DNA of 5,266 nt from Pseudomonadota bacterium (lineage in GTDB: Bacteria; Pseudomonadota; Gammaproteobacteria; Burkholderiales; Burkholderiaceae_F), in NCBI GenBank assembly GCA_023443095.1, contig JAEZVV010000201.1, positions 1-5,266 of the forward strand, given 5' to 3'. The first letter of the stretch is position 1. Each line of letters starts with the position of its first letter. Of this stretch, positions 1 through 5,266 are shown piece after piece. Position numbers and translations under genes: made by a program. The notes below the pieces were generated by a model. That model did not search any database. It saw only the letters and a list, made by a program, of their open reading frames with translations, and had not been told where the DNA came from.

Positions 1-163
1 GGAAAGTCCTCCCTGCGTCCGCTGATGGCCGGCAGCAGCCCGTCGTTGCCTGATGGATCCAACCCCTCCGCTGCTATAGTGCAGTCGGCTTCTGACGTTC
101 AGTGCAGCCGTCTTCTGAAAACGACACGAGCGCTTCTGGAATCAGTACTGGCAATGGGTTCTG
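1..163 (+). other. Upstream DNA, possible decayed 3' end of the kinase sensor domain
   Basis: This stretch carries no gene I can support. In the kinase's own frame there are stops at 23-25 (TGA), 77-79 (TAG) and 116-118 (TGA). After the last stop the frame reads KRHERFWNQYWQWVL straight into the membrane segment at 164. That aromatic-rich run looks like real protein entering a transmembrane helix, as in kinases with a periplasmic input domain. Between the stops the frame gives CSRLLTFSAAVF, also plausible protein. The other + frames give no recognisable domain; the frame open from position 1 to 249 has a Ser/Gly/Ala-rich product that looks like a shadow. I infer that coding sequence once continued upstream and has been broken by mutation, unless the stops are sequencing errors. 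Confidence 0.4.
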
Positions 164-1045
164 ATGGTGGTGCTGGTGCTCGCCGGGCTATTTATCCATT
201 CGATTCGCGCCTCTCATTTGGTTTCGACACGTACCCGACAGCTTCGTGACGCCCTGGCAGATCAGGAATCCTCCGAGCGTCGAGCCCAGGAGGCCCAACG
301 ACGACTGGAAGCCATCCAGAAAACCGGCGCTCTAGGGCAGATGTCGGCCATCATTGCGCACGAACTACGCCAGCCCTTGAGTTCAATTTCCGGCTTCGCA
401 CACGGCATTCAAAGGCTGATGGAAACCCACGGAACGCTTGATCGCAACCGCATCAGCCAAGGCGTGGACATGCTCCAGAAACAGGCCGAAAAAGCCGAGC
501 GAATCGTTCGGAAAGTCCGCGAGTATGCCAAGGGCAAGGGCGCAAAACGCCAAGTCTTGGAACTCAATCGAGTCGTGTCGAACGCAGTTGAAACTATCAA
601 CGCGTCCAAGACCTTCGCCATCCAAGCCCGAGTCGAGGCCAGCCAAGGTTCAGCCTTGATTTTTGCCGACCCGCTGGAGGTCGAGCTTTGCGTAATCAAT
701 CTCGTCAAGAACGCCTTGGAAGCCGTGTCATCAGACTCCGGGCAGGTCAGCGTCGTGGTCGAGCGCCGCGGCGATCGGGCCCTAGTTTGCGTCCGAGACA
801 ATGGCCCAAGCCTGAGCGAAGAAGCTTTCGAGGCCCTCAGGCGCCCCTTGAGCAGTTCAAAGTTCGACGGGCTTGGTCTCGGACTTTCGATCGTGAGCTT
901 GATTGTCGAAAGCCACGGCGGTCGGCTGTCTTTTGAACGATCGTTTCCGCAAGGCCTAATCGCGACATTGAGCCTTCCTCTGCAAACCGGAGCCAACCCC
1001 GTTGAACCGCCCTGCGCATCCGCCCCCGCTGATTCGGATCGTTGA
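164..1045 (+). CDS. Sensor histidine kinase, TtrS-like, single membrane segment, truncated or broken at the N-terminus
   Basis: Autophosphorylating sensor kinase that should donate phosphate to the regulator encoded next. Visible in the 293 residues: a membrane helix at about 1-14; a charged, probably coiled-coil linker at about 20-55; a HisKA dimerisation domain with the H-box SAIIAHELRQP (phospho-accepting His66); and an ATP-binding HATPase_c domain with N-box NLVKNALEA (Asn183), G1 box DNG (212-214) and G2 box GLGLGLSI (from Gly236). All catalytic motifs are present. The H-box and linker resemble TtrS/DctB-type kinases, which normally carry a periplasmic input domain of a few hundred residues; none is encoded here. 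ATG 164 is the only usable start after the in-frame stop at 116-118 and has no clear ribosome binding site, so the true gene may begin upstream and be a pseudogene. The 3' end overlaps the regulator gene by 44 bases. The signal sensed cannot be told from the sequence. Confidence 0.8.
   Translation: MVVLVLAGLFIHSIRASHLVSTRTRQLRDALADQESSERRAQEAQRRLEAIQKTGALGQMSAIIAHELRQPLSSISGFAHGIQRLMETHGTLDRNRISQGVDMLQKQAEKAERIVRKVREYAKGKGAKRQVLELNRVVSNAVETINASKTFAIQARVEASQGSALIFADPLEVELCVINLVKNALEAVSSDSGQVSVVVERRGDRALVCVRDNGPSLSEEAFEALRRPLSSSKFDGLGLGLSIVSLIVESHGGRLSFERSFPQGLIATLSLPLQTGANPVEPPCASAPADSDR
989..992 (+). promoter_or_regulatory. Ribosome binding site for the response regulator
   Basis: GGAG lies nine bases before TTG 1002, inside the 3' end of the kinase gene. 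It supports choosing the rare TTG start, since no in-frame ATG occurs before the conserved IRIVDDD strand, and it suggests that translation of the regulator is coupled to that of the kinase. Confidence 0.6.
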
Positions 1046-1634
1046 TGACGACGCAGACATGCGTGCCTCCTTGGAGTTCATGCTCGGCTGCGAAGGGTAC
1101 GAAGTGCTCTCGTTCGCGAGCGCCCACAGCTTCTGGGCGGGTGACGTACCCAGCCGCCCGGGTTGCCTGATCCTGGACGTCTGCATGCCCGAACTCAGTG
1201 GCCTGGAGTTGCAGGAGGAGATCAATCGACGCTCCTATCAGACTCCGATCATCTTCCTTACGGCTCACGGCGAGATCGACATGGCGGTCCACGCCATGCG
1301 CGAAGGCGCGTGTGACTTTCAGCAAAAACCCATCCGCGCTGACCGCCTTTTGCAGTCCGTGGCCCGCGCTGTGGAAATCGACCGGCAACGTCGGGGAGGA
1401 GCGAAGGATCTGAAAGACGAAGTCCTCAAGTTTCAGTCCCTCAGCGAGCGCGAAGAACAGATTTGCCGCGAGGTGGCTAAGGGCTACATCAACAAGGTGA
1501 TTGCCGAGCGTCTCGGAATCTCAAAGCGCACCGTCGACCACCACCGACGATCCGCACTCACCAAGCTCGACATCCATTCGATCGCCCAACTGGCTGCCTT
1601 CTTCGAGAGAATCGACGAGTTCCACCTCCATTAG
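1002..1634 (+). CDS. Response regulator, FixJ/NarL type (receiver plus LuxR-type HTH), TtrR-like
   Basis: Cytoplasmic DNA-binding regulator, presumed partner of the kinase whose 3' end it overlaps. The 210 residues show a complete receiver domain at about 10-125. It has the acidic pocket Asp15-Asp17, the phospho-acceptor Asp59 in LILDVCMP, switch residue Thr87 in IIFLTAHG, and the conserved Lys109-Pro110. A short charged linker leads to a LuxR/GerE helix-turn-helix at about 144-200, with LSEREEQI and the recognition region ERLGISKRTVDHHRRSALTKL. Length is typical for the FixJ/TtrR group. The start is TTG with GGAG nine bases upstream; the next in-frame ATG (codon 20) would remove the first strand and acidic pocket. 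All key residues are intact, so this gene looks functional even though the kinase appears damaged. Target genes are not in the window, or at least no recognisable binding site was found. Assignment to TtrR specifically is an inference from domain order and kinase pairing. Confidence 0.9.
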   Translation: MNRPAHPPPLIRIVDDDADMRASLEFMLGCEGYEVLSFASAHSFWAGDVPSRPGCLILDVCMPELSGLELQEEINRRSYQTPIIFLTAHGEIDMAVHAMREGACDFQQKPIRADRLLQSVARAVEIDRQRRGGAKDLKDEVLKFQSLSEREEQICREVAKGYINKVIAERLGISKRTVDHHRRSALTKLDIHSIAQLAAFFERIDEFHLH

Positions 1635-1671
1635 GCGCCGTCGCTCCGCCTGGCGTTTCGCTCTGACGAGA

Positions 1672-1732
1672 CCTCGAGCACCACGAGGCGAGTTAGCACA
1701 AGCCGTGCTTACCGTGAGCCGGTCCCGGTCAC
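1672..1732 (+). other. Cluster of three small inverted repeats after the regulator gene
   Basis: Three possible hairpins lie in tandem. The first is CCTCG, seven bases, CGAGG (1672-1688). The second is AGCAC, five bases, GTGCT (1695-1709). The third is GTGA-G-CCG, four-base loop, CGG-TCAC with one bulged G (1714-1732). They sit 38 bases past the regulator's stop, where transcription could end or be slowed. There is no T tract, so a Rho-independent terminator is not supported; chance structure in GC-rich DNA is possible. Confidence 0.3.
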
Positions 1733-1742
1733 ACACTTGATC

Positions 1743-1782
1743 CGCTAGCAACCCACACGCGCGAGTTCTCCGAGCGCTAGCA
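1743..1782. repeat. Pair of CGCTAGCA direct repeats, 32 bases apart
   Basis: CGCTAGCA occurs at 1743-1750 and again at 1775-1782, about three helical turns apart. The core GCTAGC is itself a palindrome. The pair lies 31-70 bases before the MAPEG start codon, where an operator would be expected. No named regulator is known to me for this motif, and coincidence cannot be excluded. Confidence 0.3.
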
Positions 1783-1812
1783 TCGGGGCTCCACAACGCC
1801 TGCAGTTCCCCC

Positions 1813-2214
1813 ATGCACACCCACCTTCTCTGGCCCGCCCTAGCCACGCTTGGCACCTCGCTGCTGCTCTTCATCACCGCCGCCTTGGTCGGCCGCGCCC
1901 GGGTGCGCTACGGCATTCAGGCGCCGGCCACCCACGGCCACGAGATGTTCGACCGCGCCTACCGGGTGCAGATGAACACGCTCGAGAACGTAGTCCTCTT
2001 CCTACCGGCCCTGTGGCTGGCCGCCACCTTCTTCAACAGCGCTGTCGCCACCGTGCTGGCCGCCGTGTGGCTGATTGGCCGGACCTGGTATGCGGCCGCC
2101 TACCTCAAGAATCCGGCCAAACGCGGCGGGGGTTTCCTGCTCGCTTTCCTCGCCTGGGGCGGGCTGATGTTGCTGGCGAGCTGGGGCGTGATCCGCGCCC
2201 TGCTCGCGATCTGA
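1813..2214 (+). CDS. MAPEG family membrane protein
   Basis: Small inner-membrane protein of the MAPEG family (membrane-associated proteins in eicosanoid and glutathione metabolism). Eukaryotic members are glutathione transferases or peroxidases; the function of most bacterial members is not established. The 133 residues predict four membrane helices at about 5-26, 58-76, 78-95 and 106-130, the family's usual size and layout. The diagnostic stretch is DRAYRVQMNTLENVVLFLP (47-65), with Arg51, Asn55 and Glu58 in the conserved loop before helix 2 that in characterised members helps form the glutathione site. ATG 1813 gives a full-length family N-terminus, although no good Shine-Dalgarno sequence precedes it. 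The gene ends five bases before the ABC exporter start, so the two are probably co-transcribed and may be translationally coupled. The substrate is unknown. Confidence 0.87.
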   Translation: MHTHLLWPALATLGTSLLLFITAALVGRARVRYGIQAPATHGHEMFDRAYRVQMNTLENVVLFLPALWLAATFFNSAVATVLAAVWLIGRTWYAAAYLKNPAKRGGGFLLAFLAWGGLMLLASWGVIRALLAI

Positions 2215-2219
2215 AGCCG

Positions 2220-4028
2220 ATGAACCCGGCCGCGCCGACACCCGCCCGCAAGCTCAGCCCGCTGCGCCAGCTCCTGCCTTATCTGGCGCCTTACCGGACA
2301 CAGATCGGGCTGGCCCTGCTGTTCCTGCTGCTGGCGGCCGGGGCCACGCTCGCCGCGCCGATGGCGGTGCGGCAGGTGGTCGACGCCGGCTTTGCCGCGC
2401 ATCTCGCCGATGGCGCGGCGCGCCTGGCCGCGGTGCGCAGCCAGTTCATGCTGCTCTTTGCCATCGCGGTCGCGATGGGGCTTTTTACCGCCGCCCGCTT
2501 CTTCATGGTGAGCTGGCTCGGCGAGCGGGTCACCACCGACCTGCGCCAGGCGGTCTACGCCCACGTCCTGCAGCAAAGCCCGGCGTTTTTCGAAACGCTC
2601 AAGACCGGCGAGGCGTTATCGCGCCTGACCACCGACACCACGGTGATCCAGAACGCGGTCGGCTCGAGCGTGTCGATGGGCTTGCGCAACCTGGTCCTGC
2701 TAGCCGGCGCGCTGGTGATGCTGATTTTCACCAGCCCGCGCCTGGTGCTGATGGTGCTGGCCATCGTCGCTCTGGTGGTGGTGCCGGCGGTGATCTTCGG
2801 CGGGCGGGTGAGGAAACTCTCGCGCGCGAGCCAGGACCGGATCGCCGATTCTTCGGCGATCGCGGCCGAAGTCCTCAACGCGATCCCGGTGGTGCAGAGC
2901 TTCACCGCCCAGTCGGCCGAGACGGCTCGCTTCTCGCACGCCAACGAACAGGCTTTTTCGGCCTCGGTGCGTCGTACCGGCGCCCGCGCGACGCTCACGG
3001 CTTTTGTCATCATCGGCACCTTTGCCGCTTTGCTGGGCGGGATCTACAGCGGCGTGGTCGCGGTGGTCGACGGCCGCATCAGCGCCGGCGAGTTGTCGCA
3101 AAGCGTCTTGTACGTGATGCTGGTCGCCGGCAGCGTGGCCGTGCTCGCCGAAGTCTGGGGCGATCTGCTGCGTGCTTCGGGCGCGACCGAAAGGCTGATG
3201 GAGCTGCTCGCCGAACGCTCTACCGTCGCCGACCCCGACGCGCCGCTGGCGCTGCCACGGTCACAAGGCGGGCTTGCCGTCGAGTTCGACGCGGTCAGCT
3301 TCCGCTACCCGGCGCGGCCGCAGGTGGAAGTTCTGCATGGGCTTGCGCTTGCGATTCCCGCCGACAGCACGGTCGCCCTGGTCGGCCCTTCGGGCGCGGG
3401 CAAAACCACGATCTTCCAGCTCCTGCTGCGCTTCTACGACGTCAACGCCGGCGACATCCGCTTCGATGGCGTGCCGATCGACCGGATCCGGCTCGACGAA
3501 CTGCGCCACCACATCGCCCTGGTACCGCAGGAGCCGGTGATCTTCTCGGCCGACGCGATGGAGAACATCCGCTACGGCCGGCCCGCGGCCAGCGACGACG
3601 AGGTCCGAGCCGCTGCCCGCGCCGCGTATGCCGACGAGTTTCTCAGCGCCTTGCCCGAGGGCTACCGCACCTTTCTGGGCGAGCGCGGCGTGAGGCTCTC
3701 GGGCGGCCAGCGGCAGCGCATCGCGATCGCGCGGGCGATCCTGAAAAACGCGCCGCTGCTTCTGCTCGACGAGGCCACCAGCAGCCTCGACGCCGAAGCC
3801 GAACGCGTAGTGCAGCAGGCGCTCGAGGCGGCGATGCAGGGCCGCACGACGATCGTGATTGCCCATCGCCTTGCCACCGTGCAGCGCGCCGACCGGATCG
3901 TGGTGCTCGAACACGGCCGCGTGATCGAGACCGGCACCCACGCCCAGCTCGTTGCCGCCGATGGGCTTTATTCTCGGCTGGCAGCGCTGCAGTTCAGCTC
4001 GGAACGCATCCTGCCAATACCATCCTGA
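2220..4028 (+). CDS. ABC exporter, fused permease and ATPase (MsbA-related family)
   Basis: Homodimer-forming half-transporter of the inner membrane; exporters of this type move lipids, drugs or peptides out of the cytoplasm using ATP. The 602 residues contain an ABC transmembrane domain (about 25-320) with six likely helices near 28-50, 73-98, 153-172, 173-193, 257-280 and 293-313. A complete ATPase domain follows (about 354-590): A-loop Tyr363, Walker A GPSGAGKTT (389-397), Q-loop Gln437, signature LSGGQ (493-497), Walker B LLLLDEAT (513-520), D-loop SSLD and H-loop His549. Every catalytic element is intact. Length and motif wording fit the MsbA-related permease/ATP-binding family described as TIGR02204 rather than MsbA itself; that assignment is from memory. 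The frame is open further upstream, to 2013, but that part is antiphase to the MAPEG gene. ATG 2220 puts the N-terminus where the family begins, five bases after the MAPEG stop. The transported substrate cannot be inferred. Confidence 0.93.
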   Translation: MNPAAPTPARKLSPLRQLLPYLAPYRTQIGLALLFLLLAAGATLAAPMAVRQVVDAGFAAHLADGAARLAAVRSQFMLLFAIAVAMGLFTAARFFMVSWLGERVTTDLRQAVYAHVLQQSPAFFETLKTGEALSRLTTDTTVIQNAVGSSVSMGLRNLVLLAGALVMLIFTSPRLVLMVLAIVALVVVPAVIFGGRVRKLSRASQDRIADSSAIAAEVLNAIPVVQSFTAQSAETARFSHANEQAFSASVRRTGARATLTAFVIIGTFAALLGGIYSGVVAVVDGRISAGELSQSVLYVMLVAGSVAVLAEVWGDLLRASGATERLMELLAERSTVADPDAPLALPRSQGGLAVEFDAVSFRYPARPQVEVLHGLALAIPADSTVALVGPSGAGKTTIFQLLLRFYDVNAGDIRFDGVPIDRIRLDELRHHIALVPQEPVIFSADAMENIRYGRPAASDDEVRAAARAAYADEFLSALPEGYRTFLGERGVRLSGGQRQRIAIARAILKNAPLLLLDEATSSLDAEAERVVQQALEAAMQGRTTIVIAHRLATVQRADRIVVLEHGRVIETGTHAQLVAADGLYSRLAALQFSSERILPIPS

Positions 4029-4034
4029 ACTTTG

Positions 4035-4053
4035 TCGGGCGCGAACTGCCCGA
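4035..4053 (+). promoter_or_regulatory. Inverted repeat in the selA leader
   Basis: TCGGGC, a seven-base loop, then GCCCGA form a perfect 6-bp stem in the 37-base gap between the ABC gene and selA. The stem ends three bases before the selA ribosome binding site. No T run follows, so it is not a standard terminator. It could stabilise the mRNA, slow read-through or affect selA translation; a functional role is inference. Confidence 0.4.
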
Positions 4054-4056
4054 TCC

Positions 4057-4060
4057 GGAG
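4057..4060 (+). promoter_or_regulatory. Ribosome binding site for selA
   Basis: GGAG sits five bases before ATG 4066 and fixes the selA start. It is the clearest Shine-Dalgarno signal among the three downstream genes. Confidence 0.65.
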
Positions 4061-4065
4061 CCTTC

Positions 4066-5266
4066 ATGAAGGATTTGACTCTGCCCCGTGCGGGTGAGCC
4101 AAACGCAGAGCCCCTCCCCAAGCACGGCGAGCTCGGGCAACTGCCCGCGATGGACCGCCTGCTGGCCCGCCCCGAACTGGCCCGCCCGATCGAGACCCAC
4201 GGCGCCCGGCTCGCCAAACGCGCAGCGCAGGATGTTCTGTCGGAAGCTAGGGCCGCAATCCTGGCCGGCGCCAAGGCGCCCGGCATCGAGTCCCTCGCGG
4301 CCGCCGCGGCCGAGCGCCTGGCCACATTCGCCGCCCCCCGCCTGCGGCCGGTGTTCAACCTCAGCGGCACGGTGATCCACACCAACCTCGGCCGTTCGCT
4401 GTTGGGCGAAGAAGTCATCGCCGCGGTCGCCGCCGCGATGCGTACCCCCACCGCGCTCGAGTTCGACCTCGTGGACGGCGGCCGCGGCGACCGCGACGAG
4501 GTGGTGGCCGAATTGCTGCGCCGGCTCACCGGCGCCGAGGCGGCGACCGTGGTCAACAACGGCGCTGCCGCCGTGCTGCTGACGCTCAAGGCGCTGGCAG
4601 CGCGCAAGGAAGCCCTGATCTCGCGCGGCGAACTGATAGAAATCGGCGGCGCTTTCCGCATGCCCGACATCATGAAAGCCGCCGGCTGCAAGCTGGTCGA
4701 GGTGGGAACCACCAACCGCACCCACGCGCGGGACTTCGAATCGGCTCTGACGCCGCGCTCGGGCCTGATCGTCAAGGTCCACGCCTCGAACTATGCAATC
4801 ACGGGCTTTACCGCCGCGGTCGACGAAACCGAACTCGCCCGCATCGCCCACGCCGGTGGCGTCCCCTTCGCGGTCGACCTGGGTTCGGGCGCCCTGCTCG
4901 ACCTTTCGGCCTACGGCCTGCCGCGCGAACCGCTGCCGCAGGAGGCAATCGCCGCTGGCGCCGACCTCGTGATTTTCTCGGGCGACAAGCTGCTCGGCGG
5001 CCCGCAGGCCGGGATCATCGTCGGCCGCGCGGCCTTGATCGACAAAATCAAACGCGATCCACTCAAACGCGCGCTCAGAGTCGGCAAGCTCACCCTGGCC
5101 GCGCTCGAGGCAACCTTGCGCATCGTCGACAGCGCGCACCGCCTGCCCGAGCGGCTGCCGACGCTGGCCCTGCTCACGCGCGACCCGGCGTCGATCCGCC
5201 GCAGCTGCGAAGACGTGCAAGCTGCCGTGACCGCTTTCGCCGGCCCTGAGTTTGCCGTGACCATCG
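4066..5266 (+). CDS. selA: L-seryl-tRNA(Sec) selenium transferase, 3' end beyond the window
   Basis: Cytoplasmic PLP enzyme that turns Ser-tRNA(Sec) into Sec-tRNA(Sec) with selenophosphate supplied by SelD; characterised bacterial SelA is a large ring-shaped decamer. The 400 visible residues cover the N-terminal tRNA-binding region (LPAMDRLLARPEL, about 26-38) and most of the PLP-dependent transferase domain. Recognisable SelA blocks are FNLSGTVIHTNLGRS (97-111), VVNNGAAAVLL (162-172), IEIGGAFRMPDIM (191-203), VEVGTTNRTH (211-220), KVHASNYAITGFT (237-249), VDLGSGALLDL (270-280) and FSGDKLLGGPQAG (304-316). Lys308 is the expected Schiff-base lysine. Family members run to about 460-470 residues, so roughly 60-70 are missing off the edge. 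ATG 4066 has GGAG five bases upstream. The gene follows the ABC exporter by 37 bases, probably in the same transcript. It implies selenoprotein synthesis; selB often lies directly after selA. Two motif positions differ from the form I remember: Gly166 where Asn is usual, and Gly340 in LRVGKLTLAALE where Asp is usual. Confidence 0.96.
   Translation, partial: MKDLTLPRAGEPNAEPLPKHGELGQLPAMDRLLARPELARPIETHGARLAKRAAQDVLSEARAAILAGAKAPGIESLAAAAAERLATFAAPRLRPVFNLSGTVIHTNLGRSLLGEEVIAAVAAAMRTPTALEFDLVDGGRGDRDEVVAELLRRLTGAEAATVVNNGAAAVLLTLKALAARKEALISRGELIEIGGAFRMPDIMKAAGCKLVEVGTTNRTHARDFESALTPRSGLIVKVHASNYAITGFTAAVDETELARIAHAGGVPFAVDLGSGALLDLSAYGLPREPLPQEAIAAGADLVIFSGDKLLGGPQAGIIVGRAALIDKIKRDPLKRALRVGKLTLAALEATLRIVDSAHRLPERLPTLALLTRDPASIRRSCEDVQAAVTAFAGPEFAVTI

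Larger units (their letters stand above)
1635..1812. other. Intergenic gap between the two-component system and the MAPEG gene
   Basis: Non-coding by all signs; open frames crossing it are shadows of neighbours. It holds several short inverted repeats (CCTCG/CGAGG at 1672-1688, AGCAC/GTGCT at 1695-1709, and an imperfect stem at 1714-1732) and a duplicated CGCTAGCA (1743-1750 and 1775-1782). None of the stems is followed by a run of T, so no classical intrinsic terminator can be called. I see no well-spaced -35/-10 pair, but the downstream genes would be expected to have their promoter here. Confidence 0.5.

Noticed and set aside
25..249. A 74-codon + strand frame at the left edge
   Set aside because: Ser/Gly/Ala-rich with no domain, and it overlaps the start of the kinase in another frame; more likely shadow or debris than a gene.
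837..1388. A minus-strand frame of 183 codons opposite the kinase and regulator
   Set aside because: Antisense shadow of two intact domains; no recognisable protein features.
1501..1740. A 79-codon + strand frame over the regulator's HTH and the gap
   Set aside because: Ser/Arg/Pro-rich out-of-frame reading of the LuxR-type domain; no ribosome binding site or family resemblance.
1709..1783. Possible sigma70-type promoter boxes before the MAPEG gene
   Set aside because: TTACCG and TTGATC resemble -35 boxes and TAGCAT a -10 box, but no pair has a 16-18 base spacer with acceptable hexamers.
2013..2219. An earlier start at 2013 for the ABC exporter, adding 69 residues
   Set aside because: The extra part overlaps the MAPEG gene in another frame and translates to Arg/Gly-rich sequence unlike an exporter N-terminus. 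ATG 2220 fits the family and follows the MAPEG stop by five bases.
3261..4775. A stop-free 504-codon frame on the minus strand across the ABC gene end and selA
   Set aside because: It lies antisense to two clearly recognisable genes. Its product is a low-complexity Arg/Ala/Ser-rich string with no domain, as expected for the opposite strand of GC-rich coding DNA.
3994..5220. A 408-codon minus-strand frame opposite selA
   Set aside because: Gly/Arg/Asp-rich antisense product with no motif. The + strand encodes SelA with all its conserved blocks.

Overview
The window reads as chromosomal DNA from a GC-rich Gram-negative proteobacterium. A MAPEG membrane protein, an MsbA-related ABC exporter and the bacterial selenocysteine enzyme SelA all fit this. 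A betaproteobacterium of the Rhodocyclales type is my best guess, but that is an impression from gene style and not proven here. All convincing genes lie on the + strand.

Left part (1-1634): a two-component system. A sensor histidine kinase (164-1045) overlaps by 44 bases a FixJ/NarL-type response regulator (1002-1634), which begins at a TTG behind a good ribosome binding site. The pair resembles TtrS/TtrR-like systems (HELRQP H-box kinase followed by a receiver-LuxR regulator). The kinase, however, keeps only one membrane segment and its cytoplasmic part. Its frame is closed by stops at 116-118, 77-79 and 23-25, so an input domain cannot be read continuously from the DNA shown. The gene is either a truncated, anchored kinase or the intact 3' end of a damaged one.

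Middle (1635-1812): a 178-base non-coding gap with small inverted repeats and a duplicated CGCTAGCA motif. No convincing terminator or promoter is visible. Codon use also changes about here: the two-component genes are richer in A/T at third positions, while everything downstream is strongly G/C-ending.

Right part (1813-5266): three closely packed genes that probably form one transcript. These are a small four-helix MAPEG protein (1813-2214), a complete fused permease/ATPase ABC exporter of the MsbA-related family (2220-4028), and selA (4066 to beyond the window end), which converts Ser-tRNA(Sec) to Sec-tRNA(Sec). The selA gene has a strong ribosome binding site with a perfect 6-bp inverted repeat just before it. 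Its presence implies that the organism makes selenoproteins and carries selB, selC and selD elsewhere; selB is commonly the next gene.

No mobile element, CRISPR array, tRNA or rRNA is visible. I do not see a clearly new system. The points most worth checking are the broken or truncated sensor kinase, the selA leader hairpin, and the MAPEG-ABC-selA grouping.
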